Source: Fimbriimonadaceae bacterium (lineage in GTDB: Bacteria; Armatimonadota; Fimbriimonadia; Fimbriimonadales; Fimbriimonadaceae). From it: a stretch of 64,000 nt of DNA. The notes beneath the pieces are model-generated. The model made no database searches. It was not told where the DNA came from and saw only the letters and a list, made by a program, of their open reading frames with translations. Below, piece by piece: positions 16,014 through 23,901 of the stretch. The DNA is taken from positions 1 through 64,000 of the forward strand of contig JAHCHO010000008.1 of the NCBI GenBank assembly GCA_026129685.1, written 5' to 3'. Within the stretch, counting starts at the first letter, position 1, and the number at the start of each line of letters is the position of its first letter. Both the position numbers and the translations under genes were made by a program.

Positions 16014-17090
16014 ATGGCTACTCCCCCCCTACCCTCTCGCTGGTCGCCCTTGGACCTGATCGCGTCGCCCTCGGCGGGCAAGTTCGTGGCGGTCCATTCG
16101 GGCGGGGCGTCGCTCGAGACGCGGGACCTGGTCTCGGGCGACCTGCCCTCGCACTCGCTGACGGGCGCGCACACGGTTTCGGGTCTGACGACGGGCCACC
16201 TGCTGAAGGCGACGGGGGCGACCTCGTTCGGCTTCGCGGCCTTGGCGGCGGGCGATCCGGTCTCGGGCGGCGGGGCGAACCGGGTGTTGTTCCAGGACGC
16301 CTCGTCGCTGCTGGCGACGAGCGCGAACCTGACGTTCGACGGCTCGCAACTCGCGGTGTCGGGATCGGTACTGCTCGGAGGGGACACGCTTCTCTACCGG
16401 GGGGTGGCGGACCTGTTGCGAACGCCGGACAGTCTGCTCGTGGACGGGTCCTTCGGCATCGGTCTGGGGGCGGCGCCGAGCTACGGACTGCACTGGAGGA
16501 CGACGAACGGGTTCTGCGTGGGAGCGGACACGGTCACGGACGCGACGACCAAGTCCGCTCGGTACGGATGCCAGCACTACACGAACGCGGAGAAGCCCTT
16601 TCTGGCTTTCTTGCTGACGGCGGGGGCGGCGGCCAACAGCCTCCTGATCGGCGGGGGGTCGTCTTTGGGCAACGCGGCCACGAGCATCGGGTTCTACGCC
16701 GGACCCACGGCCACGACGCCGACGGGCACCCTCTACGCGACGCTGACGCCCGGGCTGTTCGCGCTGGGTCAGAACTCGTCGGTCGTGCAGATCGGGTCGG
16801 TCGTCTCGGGATCGGGGCGGCTGGTGGTGCGCTCCCTCGGCGCGACCTCGGGGACGAACGTCTCGGTGTTCGAGGATTCGGCGGGGGCTTCGTTGCTGAC
16901 GCTGCGGTCGGACGGGGGATTCGCCTTTAAAGGCGGGACGGTGGGTCTGGCGGAGGGAGGTTGGACGATGTTCGCGAACCTCTCGGCGGATCGGACCTGC
17001 GACGCGAACGCGACGACCGTGGACGAGCTGGCGGACATTTTGGGAACGCTGATCGAAGCGCTCAAGGTCAAGGGGATTCTGGGTGGCTAG
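16014..17090 (+). CDS. Prophage tail fibre protein
   Basis: 358 aa, ATG 16014. The N-terminus has the LxSGDLPSHSLTGAHTVSGL pattern and FGFAALAAGDP segments seen in trimeric tail fibres. The rest is Gly/Ser/Thr-rich with heptad-free beta repeats (LTFDGSQLAVSGSVLLGG; SLLTLRSDGGFAFKGG). The C-terminus ends in a helix (TVDELADILGTLIEALKVKG) like a trimerisation end. It is probably a receptor-binding fibre. It is the penultimate gene before the attachment site. Confidence 0.65.
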   Translation: MATPPLPSRWSPLDLIASPSAGKFVAVHSGGASLETRDLVSGDLPSHSLTGAHTVSGLTTGHLLKATGATSFGFAALAAGDPVSGGGANRVLFQDASSLLATSANLTFDGSQLAVSGSVLLGGDTLLYRGVADLLRTPDSLLVDGSFGIGLGAAPSYGLHWRTTNGFCVGADTVTDATTKSARYGCQHYTNAEKPFLAFLLTAGAAANSLLIGGGSSLGNAATSIGFYAGPTATTPTGTLYATLTPGLFALGQNSSVVQIGSVVSGSGRLVVRSLGATSGTNVSVFEDSAGASLLTLRSDGGFAFKGGTVGLAEGGWTMFANLSADRTCDANATTVDELADILGTLIEALKVKGILGG

Positions 17091-17093
17091 ACG

Positions 17094-17309
17094 ATGTACA
17101 CGATCACTCAAGCGGAGTTGGTTTTGATCCAAGAGGCGGCGAAGCGCTGCCCTTGGGAACTGGCGGACACGATCATGCGGGTCGTTGCGAGCGTGGCGGC
17201 GCGACCTCCGATCGGGGCGCCCGAGCCGGTCGATGGTGGCCCCGCGCGACCGGACGGGGCCCGGGTGGCGACGGTCTTCGGGGCCGAGCAGGCACCGCTG
17301 CGGCAGTAG
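17094..17309 (+). CDS. Last small gene of the prophage
   Basis: 71 aa, ATG 17094, 3 nt after the fibre gene. The first 35 residues form an amphipathic helix (ITQAELVLIQEAAKRCPWEL) and the rest is Pro/Gly-rich. It could be a fibre chaperone or a small tail protein; no family is recognised. It is the last clear coding gene before the attachment site. Confidence 0.45.
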   Translation: MYTITQAELVLIQEAAKRCPWELADTIMRVVASVAARPPIGAPEPVDGGPARPDGARVATVFGAEQAPLRQ

Positions 17310-17516
17310 CCCGTCCTTGAGGCAAGAGCCGAGTGGGACGGCTCGTCCTGGCGACGCATCGTTGCCCTTACTCAGGCGCCTTACACGGTTGCGCGGTCAG
17401 GCGCCAACGCGGCGTTGCGGGCGACTCGGGAGTGTCGTGCGTCGAGCGCTCCGGTTGGCACTCTCGACACGGTGCCATGGGAGTCAGCCGGGAGGACCCA
17501 AATCATGGCTGTTTTG

Positions 17517-17558
17517 GAAGTCACTCTGAAGTCATTCGTGAAGTCACTTTGAAGTCAT
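17517..17558. repeat. Four direct repeats, candidate integrase arm-type sites
   Basis: GAAGTCA followed by C or T occurs at 17517, 17528, 17540 and 17551, at 11-12-bp spacing, about one helical turn. The cluster is roughly 110 bp from the tRNA half that marks the crossover region. Spaced short direct repeats beside the core are what arm-type integrase or excisionase binding sites look like. No integrase in the window can be matched to them. Confidence 0.5.
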
Positions 17559-17572
17559 ACGCCGCGGTACGG

Positions 17573-17584
17573 TACGGTACCGTA
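17573..17584. repeat. 12-bp perfect palindrome within GGTAC repeats
   Basis: TACGGTACCGTA is a perfect palindrome. It is formed at the end of three tandem GGTAC units (17566-17580). It lies between the arm-like repeats and the attachment core, so it may bind an accessory factor, or be a simple repeat. No further support. Confidence 0.35.
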
Positions 17585-17664
17585 AGCGCGAGGAACTACG
17601 CCGCCAAGTTCAAAACGGCACTTTCGGCCACGCCATGGCACCCGGCAGTTCCCCCTGCGTCCAT

Positions 17665-17709
17665 TTCGTAAACAGCAGGTCACCGGTTCGAATCCGGTCG
17701 TCGGCTCCA
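17665..17709 (+). other. 3' half of tRNA-Thr(CGT): predicted attR of the prophage
   Basis: From 17665 the sequence folds as tRNA positions 32-76: anticodon loop TTCGTAA (anticodon CGT at 17667-17669), the 3' anticodon strand ACAGC, a variable loop, and a perfect T arm (ACCGG TTCGAAT CCGGT). The acceptor strand CGTCGGC, discriminator T and encoded CCA follow at 17706-17709. The bases before 17665 (TCCAT) do not pair with ACAGC, and there is no D arm or 5' acceptor strand. Integrases that recombine in tRNA anticodon loops leave exactly such a displaced half. The intact gene should lie at the left prophage end, outside the window. Confidence 0.75.
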
Positions 17710-17731
17710 GGTTTGGCCGGTCGCCGTTGGA

Positions 17732-18622
17732 TCAAGCCAATGCGTCGAGAATCCGCGCCATCGCTCGGAGGTGGTCGGGGGTGGTGCCGCAGCAACCGCC
17801 AAGAATGCGGACGCCCGCCGAGATCGCCCGGAGCGCCCAGTCCGCCAAATCCATCGGGGTTGCCAAATAGACGATCCGTCCGTCGGCCTCGTGAGGGGTG
17901 CCGGCGTTCGGCTGGACGATGACGGGTCGGCCGTCGGCGCAGCCGACGAGCGCATCGGCCAGGCGCAGATAGTCGTCCAAACCGAGGTCCGTTCCGCAGT
18001 TGGCGCCGACCGCGTCCGCACCGGCCATCAGCGCGGCGGAAATGGCCTGTTCGACGGTGGTACCCATCAGGGTTCTGAACCCGTCAACGTGCCTCTGAAA
18101 GGCGAAGGTGGCGAAGACGGGCCACTCGCCGTGCTCACGGGCGACGCGAACCGCCGTCGCCAACTCCACCGGATCGACCATCGTTTCGACGACGATGCCA
18201 TCGGCCCCCGCATCGCGCAGAGCGCCGATCTGCGTCCGCAGAGTGGTTTCCAGTTCCTCGATCGTCGTGTCGCCATAGGGCTCGAGAAAGCCGCCGAAGG
18301 GGCCGACGTCCCCGATGACGCGGGCTTTTCCGTCCGACGCCCGCCTGGCCAGCGAGACCGCCGCGGCGTTCAGTTCGGCCGCGCGATCGCCCAGTCCGTG
18401 GCGACCCAGGGCGATGGGGGAGCCGCCAAACGTGTTCGTGGTGATTATCCGCGCCCCGGCGTCGACGTAGGCGCGATGAACGGCCTCGACGGCATCGGGT
18501 CGTTCGACGTTCCACAACTCGGAACTCGTGCCTGGCTTCAAGCCGGCCCGCAAGAGCATCGTCCCCATCGCGCCGTCACCGAGCAACGGGCCATGGGCAA
18601 GCCCTTCGTCCAACCACGTCAT
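17732..18622 (-). CDS. Homocysteine S-methyltransferase family protein
   Basis: 296 aa. It transfers a methyl group to homocysteine to make methionine. The TIM-barrel sequence has the family start (GPLLGDGAMGTMLLRAGL) and the zinc ligands Cys209 (VGANCGT) and Cys277-Cys278 (GGCCGTTP). The length is right for the stand-alone enzyme rather than full MetH, so the methyl donor may be S-methylmethionine, betaine or SAM. ATG 18622 is chosen because it overlaps the stop of a short upstream frame (ATGA) and begins the conserved region; a longer frame starts at 18670. It is last in an operon with serine acetyltransferase and cysteine synthase. Confidence 0.85.
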   Translation of the reverse strand: MTWLDEGLAHGPLLGDGAMGTMLLRAGLKPGTSSELWNVERPDAVEAVHRAYVDAGARIITTNTFGGSPIALGRHGLGDRAAELNAAAVSLARRASDGKARVIGDVGPFGGFLEPYGDTTIEELETTLRTQIGALRDAGADGIVVETMVDPVELATAVRVAREHGEWPVFATFAFQRHVDGFRTLMGTTVEQAISAALMAGADAVGANCGTDLGLDDYLRLADALVGCADGRPVIVQPNAGTPHEADGRIVYLATPMDLADWALRAISAGVRILGGCCGTTPDHLRAMARILDALA

Positions 18623-18675
18623 CGCCCGGCCCCCGATCGTTGCAGGAAGGGCGAGGAGAGGGGGCGCCAAAGCAT
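18619..18675 (-). CDS. Possible 18-residue upstream peptide coupled to the methyltransferase gene
   Basis: AAGGAGGGTTC directly precedes ATG 18675, a strong ribosome binding site. The frame reads MLWRPLSSPFLQRSGAGR and ends in TGA overlapping the ATG of the methyltransferase gene. The methyltransferase start itself has no such site, so translation may reach it by coupling from this peptide. It contains no Met or Cys run typical of attenuation leaders. A misassigned start of the main gene is the alternative. Confidence 0.35.
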   Translation of the reverse strand: MLWRPLSSPFLQRSGAGR

Positions 18676-18693
18676 GAACCCTCCTTTCGACAC

Positions 18694-18710
18694 GGGAACG
18701 TCCCGTTCCC
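18694..18710 (-). promoter_or_regulatory. Intergenic hairpin between cysK and the methyltransferase
   Basis: GGGAACG (18694-18700) and CGTTCCC (18704-18710) form a 7-bp stem with a three-base loop, between the cysK stop and the upstream peptide. There is no T-tract, so termination is unlikely. It may separate or stabilise the operon transcript segments. Confidence 0.3.
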
Positions 18711-18734
18711 TCCGCCCCGGACGCAAGTCCCGCT

Positions 18735-19646
18735 CTAGAAGAGGCCTTCGACGGACAGGTACCGCTCTCCCGTGTCGTAGACGAAGGTCAACACCCTTGC
18801 TCCGTCGCTCATCAAGGGGATCGTCTTGGCCACGGCGGCGAGGGACGCCCCGGACGACACGCCGACGAACAGCCCTTCCTCGCGGGCGGCGCGCCTCGCA
18901 TAGTCCATCGCTTCTTCTTCGCTCACCGTCACGACACCGTCCAACACATCACGGTGCAGGTTGGCGGGGATGAAGCCGGCCCCGATGCCCTGAATCCGGT
19001 GGGGCGAGGGGTCGCCCCCGGAAATGACGGGCGACTTTTCGGGTTCGACCGCAAGCACCTTCAGGTTCGGCCATCGCTCCTTGAGCACCTCGCCGACCCC
19101 AGTGATGTGACCGCCCGTACCCACCCCCGTGATCAGATAGTCGAGCCCATCGGCAAAGTCGGCAAGGACCTCTTGCGCGGTGGTGCGGCGATGGACCTCC
19201 ACGTTGGCGGGGTTGTCGAACTGCTGGGGCATGAAGGCACCCGGGAGTTCGGCGAGTAGCTCTTCCGCGCGGGCGATCGCTCCCTTCATTCCCTTCTCGC
19301 GGGGGGTCAGTTCGAAGGTCGCGCCATAGGCCGCCATGAGTCGTCGTCGCTCGACGGACATCGATTCGGGCATCACCAGCACGAGGGGGTACCCCTTGAC
19401 GGCGGCGACGAGAGCGAGTCCGATGCCGGTGTTGCCGGACGTCGGTTCGACGATCGTCGCGCCCGGTTTGAGAACCCCCCGCCGCTCGGCGTCCTCGATC
19501 ATCGAAAGGGCGATTCGGTCCTTGATGCTTCCCCCGGGGTTGCTACGCTCGAGTTTGGCGAAGACGGTGACGCGGGGGTCGTAAAGGCGGTTGATGCGGA
19601 GGTGGGGCGTCGCCCCGATGGTGTCCAGAATGGTGTCGGCTTTCAT
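18735..19646 (-). CDS. cysK: Cysteine synthase (O-acetylserine sulfhydrylase)
   Basis: 303 aa. This PLP enzyme makes cysteine from O-acetylserine and sulfide. The PLP lysine is Lys42 in NPGGSIKDR. The substrate loop TSGNTG (69-74), the phosphate-binding GTGGH (176-180) and a C-terminal SSGAS are all present, and the length is normal for CysK. It lies 8 nt after the serine acetyltransferase gene, which makes its substrate and may form the cysteine synthase complex with it. The acetyltransferase C-terminus ends in Ile (EFHI), as needed to dock in the CysK active site. Confidence 0.93.
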   Translation of the reverse strand: MKADTILDTIGATPHLRINRLYDPRVTVFAKLERSNPGGSIKDRIALSMIEDAERRGVLKPGATIVEPTSGNTGIGLALVAAVKGYPLVLVMPESMSVERRRLMAAYGATFELTPREKGMKGAIARAEELLAELPGAFMPQQFDNPANVEVHRRTTAQEVLADFADGLDYLITGVGTGGHITGVGEVLKERWPNLKVLAVEPEKSPVISGGDPSPHRIQGIGAGFIPANLHRDVLDGVVTVSEEEAMDYARRAAREEGLFVGVSSGASLAAVAKTIPLMSDGARVLTFVYDTGERYLSVEGLF

Positions 19647-19654
19647 TGGCGTCG

Positions 19655-20491
19655 TCAGATGTGGAACTCAAGGTCGGCGTCCTCGCCGGGACGCCGGGGA
19701 CGCACGTCGCTGTGGCGCCCGACAATACTGAAAGGTGGTACGGATTCGGTGACCCAAGCGTTTCCCGCGACGATCGAGTCGTGACCAATGGTCGTCTCGC
19801 CGCCAAGGATCGTCGCATTGGCGTACACGACGACGTTGTCGCCGAGCGTGGGGTGGCGCTTCCGGGCCGCGAGGCCCTTGCGCACCTGGAGCGCACCGAG
19901 GGTGACGCCCTGGTACAGCTTCACCCCGTTTCCGATCGAGGCGGTTTCGCCGATCACCAGGCCGGTTCCATGGTCGATGAAGAACGAACGGCCGATGGTG
20001 GCGCCGGGGTGGATGTCGATGCCGGTTTCGCGGTGGGCGTACTCGCTCATCAGGCGTGGAAGCAAGGGGTAGCCGAGTCGGTGGAGGGCATGGGCTAGGC
20101 GGTAAACACCGATCGCGTAGAACCCCGGGTAGGTCAGGATCACCTCGTCCACGCCGGAGGCGGCCGGGTCGCCTTCAGCGATCGCCCTTGCGTCAAGGTC
20201 GAGCGCGTCGTGGATTGCCGGCAGGGACCCAAGAAAGGGCGCGACCGGATCTGGCTCGCCTTGAGGATCGGCGACGGCGGCATGAACGCGCCGAAGAGTG
20301 TGTTCGAGGTTGTCGAGGTGGTTCTGGAGGTTCGACTCGTCGCAGTCCGTTTCGTGCGAGAAGTGCGGGAACAGCAGGCCGAGCGATTCGTTCGCGATGC
20401 GCGCCGCGTCCCGGCGGATGCCGACGGGGAAGCACCTTCGTGTCCTTCGGTCGGCGAGGGCTCGGGCGGTGGCCGGTTCTGGCGAGGGCAC
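19655..20491 (-). CDS. cysE: Serine O-acetyltransferase, EpsC/long type
   Basis: 278 aa from GTG 20491; the longer frame to 20572 overlaps the divergent gene's start. It acetylates serine for cysteine synthesis. The N-terminal helical part (residues 1-140) is followed by the left-handed beta-helix typical of hexapeptide acetyltransferases ([20 protein letters not shown], then [20 protein letters not shown]), with catalytic His in FFIDHGTG and the CoA-side segment [20 protein letters not shown]. The ending EFHI fits insertion into CysK. It is first in the leftward cys/met operon and divergent from the ADP-ribosylglycohydrolase gene, 79 bp apart. Confidence 0.9.
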   Translation of the reverse strand: MPSPEPATARALADRRTRRCFPVGIRRDAARIANESLGLLFPHFSHETDCDESNLQNHLDNLEHTLRRVHAAVADPQGEPDPVAPFLGSLPAIHDALDLDARAIAEGDPAASGVDEVILTYPGFYAIGVYRLAHALHRLGYPLLPRLMSEYAHRETGIDIHPGATIGRSFFIDHGTGLVIGETASIGNGVKLYQGVTLGALQVRKGLAARKRHPTLGDNVVVYANATILGGETTIGHDSIVAGNAWVTESVPPFSIVGRHSDVRPRRPGEDADLEFHI

Positions 20492-20570
20492 GTTTTCTTC
20501 TAAGCATGAGGGTCCTCGTTTGGTTCCACCCTGGGCAGGACGGCGGCGATTCGGCGGGAATCCTCCCCGC

Positions 20571-21515
20571 ATGGACGACGTTCGAGACCGAGTTCGCGGT
20601 TGCCTGCTCGGGCAACTGATCGGCGACGCGCTTGGCGGGCTGGTCGAGTTTCAGTCCTCCGAAGACATCCGTCGCGCCTACCCGAACGGAGTGCGCGACC
20701 TTGCAGACGGCGGAACGTGGGGGACGATCGCCGGCCAACCGACGGACGACTCGGAAATGGCGCTCGCCCTTGCTCGGGTTCTGGTCGAGCGGGGGACGTA
20801 CGACGAGTCGGCCGTCCGAGACGCTTACCTCCGTTGGCTGAACAGCGGCCCGTTCGACTGTGGAAACACCGTATCGGCGGGACTTCGGGGCCGCCCGGAC
20901 CCGAACAGCCAGGCCAACGGTGCGCTCATGCGGATCAGTCCCCTCGGCGTGTTCGGCGCTTTCCGAGACGCGGAAACGGTCGCGCGATGGGCTCGGCAGG
21001 ATGCCGGCCTCACGCATCCTCACCCCGTATGCGCCATGGCCAACGCGATCTTCGTGCGGGCGATCGGCATGGCGATCCGGACCGGACCGAGTCCGCGCGA
21101 CCTCTATCAGACGGCGGTCGCGGACTGGGTTACGGGGATGGCGACCCTGGACGCGGCCCTTCGCGAAGCCGCCGAGAAGCCGCCCGAAGACTACACGCGC
21201 CAGCAGGGCTGGGTTCTGATCGCGTTCCAGAACGCCTGGTGGCAGTTGTTACAAGCCGAAAGCTTGGAAGAGGCGCTGGTGGACACCGTCATGCGGGGTG
21301 GCGACACGGACACCAACGCCGCCATCTGCGGAGCGCTCTTGGGCGCCGTCCACGGTCGAGGTGCGATCCCGTCGCGATGGGTGGATGCCGTTCTCGACTG
21401 CCGTCCTGCCGCGAACGACCGCCGGGTCCGTCGCCCACGTCCGCCGGAGTACTGGCCGACGGACGCGCTCGAACTGGCGGACAGGCTCGTGCGGGCCCAC
21501 GCTTCGCCCGATTAA
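20571..21515 (+). CDS. ADP-ribosylglycohydrolase family protein
   Basis: 314 aa, ATG 20571. Members of this family remove ADP-ribose from proteins or small molecules using two Mg ions. The metal ligands are visible in TDDSEM (58-63) and near the end in GGDTDTNAAICGALLGA, along with the N-terminal GCLLGQLIGDALGG. The length is typical of DraG-type enzymes. No partner ADP-ribosyltransferase is adjacent, so the substrate is unknown. The gene is divergent from the cys operon. Confidence 0.88.
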   Translation: MDDVRDRVRGCLLGQLIGDALGGLVEFQSSEDIRRAYPNGVRDLADGGTWGTIAGQPTDDSEMALALARVLVERGTYDESAVRDAYLRWLNSGPFDCGNTVSAGLRGRPDPNSQANGALMRISPLGVFGAFRDAETVARWARQDAGLTHPHPVCAMANAIFVRAIGMAIRTGPSPRDLYQTAVADWVTGMATLDAALREAAEKPPEDYTRQQGWVLIAFQNAWWQLLQAESLEEALVDTVMRGGDTDTNAAICGALLGAVHGRGAIPSRWVDAVLDCRPAANDRRVRRPRPPEYWPTDALELADRLVRAHASPD

Positions 21516-21609
21516 GGTCGCGTGATGCTTTGGTCAAGGGAAGGATAAGGGGTCGGCGCCTCCGTCACGCTCTGGGGGCGCCTGCCACCGGCACGGAGGA
21601 CAAATCCCC

Positions 21610-22530
21610 TTGAAGAAAGCTTTCACATTGATCGAACTGCTCGTCGTCATCGCGATTATCGCGATACTCGCCGCCATCCTGTTCCCCGTGTTCGCTCAGG
21701 CCAAGCAGGCCGCGAAGAAGACCGCCGACCTCTCGAACTCGAAGCAGATCGGACTCGCCACCATGATGTACGTCAGCGACTATGACGACGTCTATCCCCA
21801 GGGCTACTGGTACAAGAACGATCTCGGCGAAGTCAACGGCTATGTGGATATCTCCGCGATGCTTATGCCGTACATGAAGAGCGTCGAGATGTGGGTCTCT
21901 CCCGGCGATCCGAACCAGGGCTTGAAGCCGCGCTGGCCGAGTTGCACGAACCTGGGCGACTTCTCGCCGGCTCCGACGGGCAACGCCTGCGACACGCAGG
22001 TACCGCGCAAGAGCTACACCGCGAACGCCGCGCTCATTCCGCGCAAGCGTCGGTCGATCGACCCCGCGAACGTGGTCGGCGTCACCTCGGTGGACGTGCC
22101 CGCCCAAACGATCATCTTCGTGCCTTACTCCGCGCACCCGTCCTGCGTATTCGACTCTTCGTTCCAACAGAACAACAACGTGGTGAACAAGTCGCACCGT
22201 CCGACCAACGCCGTTATGACCCAGTCGGGCGGTAAGTGGGCGGGCGAGCAGGTGGCCGAGTACTCGGTGCCGATCTACGCCGTCACCCTCGACGTGGCCA
22301 AGAGCGCGTTCGACATTTGTGCCACCCAGGAGTCGGGAACGCTCCCGCACATCAAGTACATCAACCCGGCCATGTTCGGCGATGGGTCCAACTACACGTT
22401 CTCGGACGGTCACGCGAAGTTCCAACGCCTCGCCGCGACCCTGAACCCCGAGGCCTTCATGTGGGGCAAGTCGTTCTACTCGGCGGGCGGCAAGCCGGTT
22501 CTCGACCAAGCGGGCAACCCCGTTCGCTAA
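21610..22530 (+). CDS. DUF1559-type pseudopilin (prepilin-like, H-X9-DG)
   Basis: 306 aa from TTG 21610 with GGAGG nine bases upstream. The N-terminus is a type IV prepilin signal: basic KK, then [18 protein letters not shown], which would be cut by prepilin peptidase. Residues about 45-70 ([19 protein letters not shown]) and a C-terminal [12 protein letters not shown] segment are the hallmarks of the large pseudopilin family seen in Planctomycetes and Armatimonadota. It is likely an envelope or secretion-associated surface protein. Two further copies occur at 31599 and 47353. Confidence 0.85.
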   Translation: MKKAFTLIELLVVIAIIAILAAILFPVFAQAKQAAKKTADLSNSKQIGLATMMYVSDYDDVYPQGYWYKNDLGEVNGYVDISAMLMPYMKSVEMWVSPGDPNQGLKPRWPSCTNLGDFSPAPTGNACDTQVPRKSYTANAALIPRKRRSIDPANVVGVTSVDVPAQTIIFVPYSAHPSCVFDSSFQQNNNVVNKSHRPTNAVMTQSGGKWAGEQVAEYSVPIYAVTLDVAKSAFDICATQESGTLPHIKYINPAMFGDGSNYTFSDGHAKFQRLAATLNPEAFMWGKSFYSAGGKPVLDQAGNPVR

Positions 22531-22582
22531 CGCTTCGCGAAGCGCGTCCGTTGGCCGCCCGGGACGAAAGCCCCGGGCGGCC
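22531..22582 (+). terminator. GC-rich hairpin after the pseudopilin gene
   Basis: A 14-bp palindrome CGCTTCGCGAAGCG (22531-22544) directly follows the stop codon. It is followed by an 11-bp stem GGCCGCCCGGG (22553-22563) / CCCGGGCGGCC (22572-22582) with an eight-base loop. There is no T-tract. It probably ends transcription before arsR, or protects the pseudopilin mRNA. Confidence 0.5.
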
Positions 22583-22596
22583 CCAATTCGGGGGTA

Positions 22597-22628
22597 TCGT
22601 TTCAACATCAGTAGAAACGTTGAAACGA
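22597..22628. promoter_or_regulatory. Inverted repeat, candidate ArsR operator
   Basis: TCGTTTCAAC (22597-22606) and GTTGAAACGA (22619-22628) are perfect 10-bp inverted arms separated by 12 bp, immediately upstream of the arsR coding region. ArsR-family repressors bind such dyads over their own promoter and release them on As(III) binding. A TATCGT box at 22595-22600 overlaps the left arm and could be the -10 element. Confidence 0.55.
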
Positions 22629-22675
22629 AAACGGGTGTCGATCGGTACTTTCGCGCCCTTGGCGATCCGACCCGT

Positions 22676-22963
22676 TTGGAGATCTTTAGGATGCTTCGGT
22701 CGGGTTGTTGTCGCCTGGCGATGGCCGACACCGGCGAGGTGGCGCCCTTCGACGGGATGACCGTCGGCGAGGTTTGTTGCCAGATCACCGGCGTCGAGCG
22801 CGCGAACTCGCGGGTGTCGCACCACCTGAAGGAGATGCGGATCGCGGGTCTGCTCGACGTCGAGCGCCGGGGCAAGTACCTGATCTGTCGGATTCGGCCG
22901 GAAGCCGTCGCGGCCATGGCCGAGTTCCTCGACCCGTCTTCGTTCGACCAGGAGAATCGATGA
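22676..22963 (+). CDS. arsR: ArsR-family transcriptional repressor
   Basis: Winged-helix repressor, probably arsenite-responsive, controlling itself and arsM. Recognition-helix region: ITGVERANSRVSHHLKEMRIAGLL, followed by the wing VERRGKYLICRI. Cysteine pairs CC at the start (RSGCCRLAM) and in VGEVCCQITG could bind As(III). The coordinate given is the first standard start (TTG 22676). However, the family-typical YFRALGDPTRLEIF is encoded in frame from about 22645, and no ATG/GTG/TTG precedes it, so the true start is upstream and non-standard or hidden by a sequence error. The stop overlaps arsM (ATGA). Confidence 0.82.
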   Translation: MEIFRMLRSGCCRLAMADTGEVAPFDGMTVGEVCCQITGVERANSRVSHHLKEMRIAGLLDVERRGKYLICRIRPEAVAAMAEFLDPSSFDQENR

Positions 22964-23799
22964 ACTCAACCAACCTTGAACACGTGCGCACCGTCGTGAA
23001 GGAGCAGTACGGAAGGCTCGCTCAGGTCGTCCTCAAAGGCGAACAGAAGGCTTGCTGCGGCACGAGTTGTTGCGGCGAGAACCAGGGCTTCGACCCGATC
23101 ACCGCCAACCTCTACGAGGCCGTGGACACCCAGAACCTGCCCGAGCAGGCCGTCCTTGCATCCCTCGGTTGCGGCAACCCGACCGCCCTCGCCGAACTCA
23201 AGCCCGGCGAATCCGTCCTTGACCTCGGAAGCGGAGGCGGCATCGACGTGCTGCTCTCGGCGAAGCGGGTCGGTCCCACCGGTTTCGCCTACGGGCTCGA
23301 CATGACGGACGAGATGCTGGCGCTGGCCGAGAAGAACAAGGCGGCGGCGGGGGCCTCCAACGTGGCGTTCCTCAAAGGCCACATCGAGGAGATTCCCCTC
23401 CCGGACGCCAGCGTGGACGTAATCGTCTCGAACTGCGTCATCAACCTCTCCGCCGACAAGCCCCGAGTCCTCCGCGAGGCGTTTCGGGTGTTGCGCCCCG
23501 GAGGTCGATTCGCCGTTTCGGACGTGGTCACCGAAGGCGAGATTCCGGCGGCCGTGAGAGAGGACATGTCGGCCTACGTCGGATGCGTCGCGGGCGCGTT
23601 GGATCGGGCCGAATACCTGGTGCTGCTGACGGAGGCCGGGTTCGTCGAGGCATCCATCGAACCGACCCGGCGCTACACGCTCGAGGACATGGAAGCCTCC
23701 GTGGGTACTTCTGCCACCGACGGGCTGTCACCGGAGGATCGGAAAGCGCTCGACGGGGCGATCTTCTCGGGGTTTATCCGCGCCCGTAAGCCCGCATAG
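22960..23799 (+). CDS. arsM: Arsenite S-adenosylmethionine methyltransferase
   Basis: 279 aa, ATG 22960 overlapping the arsR stop by 4 nt. It methylates As(III) to volatile or less toxic species. The SAM site is [11 protein letters not shown] (87-96). The three cysteines conserved in ArsM are at 71 (SLGCGNP), 159 (VSNCVIN) and 209 (YVGCVAG). An extra N-terminal Cys cluster ACCGTSCCG (31-39) is common in bacterial ArsM. Coupling to arsR indicates arsenic-inducible expression. No arsenite pump lies alongside, so the locus would detoxify by methylation. Confidence 0.93.
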   Translation: MNSTNLEHVRTVVKEQYGRLAQVVLKGEQKACCGTSCCGENQGFDPITANLYEAVDTQNLPEQAVLASLGCGNPTALAELKPGESVLDLGSGGGIDVLLSAKRVGPTGFAYGLDMTDEMLALAEKNKAAAGASNVAFLKGHIEEIPLPDASVDVIVSNCVINLSADKPRVLREAFRVLRPGGRFAVSDVVTEGEIPAAVREDMSAYVGCVAGALDRAEYLVLLTEAGFVEASIEPTRRYTLEDMEASVGTSATDGLSPEDRKALDGAIFSGFIRARKPA

Positions 23800-23807
23800 C
23801 AGACCAC

Positions 23808-23842
23808 GGGACGGCCCGGACGCAATGGGTCCGGGCCGTCCC
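23808..23842 (+). terminator. Strong hairpin after arsM
   Basis: GGGACGGCCCGGAC (23808-23821) pairs perfectly with GTCCGGGCCGTCCC (23829-23842) around a seven-base loop, nine bases after the arsM stop. There is no clear T-tract. The position suggests an intrinsic-terminator-like or 3'-stabilising element. Confidence 0.6.
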
Positions 23843-23901
23843 ATGGGCCGTTCGCACCGTCCGTCCAAGGAAGCCCATTTCGGGGAGCGAACCCAGTAAC
23901 G

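Larger units (their letters stand above)
17310..17664. other. Non-coding right end of the prophage
   Basis: No convincing gene is visible. Open frames here lack codon-like composition and conserved motifs. The stretch holds a 6-bp hairpin (GAGCCG 17326-17331 / CGGCTC 17339-17344) without a T-tract, four GAAGTCA direct repeats and a 12-bp palindrome, and ends at the tRNA-derived attachment site. No integrase gene is present here, so it is expected at the other prophage end or lost. Confidence 0.6.

Noticed and set aside
17326-17344. Hairpin read as a phage terminator
   Set aside because: Only 6 bp and not followed by a T-tract; kept only as a note.
17333-17671. 112-residue plus-strand frame at the prophage end
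   Set aside because: Composition resembles random GC-rich DNA. It runs through the direct repeats and into the tRNA half.
17610-17795. Minus-strand frame containing RIRTGDLLFTK
   Set aside because: This is the known spurious translation of the antisense of a tRNA 3' end. It overlaps the attR tRNA half.
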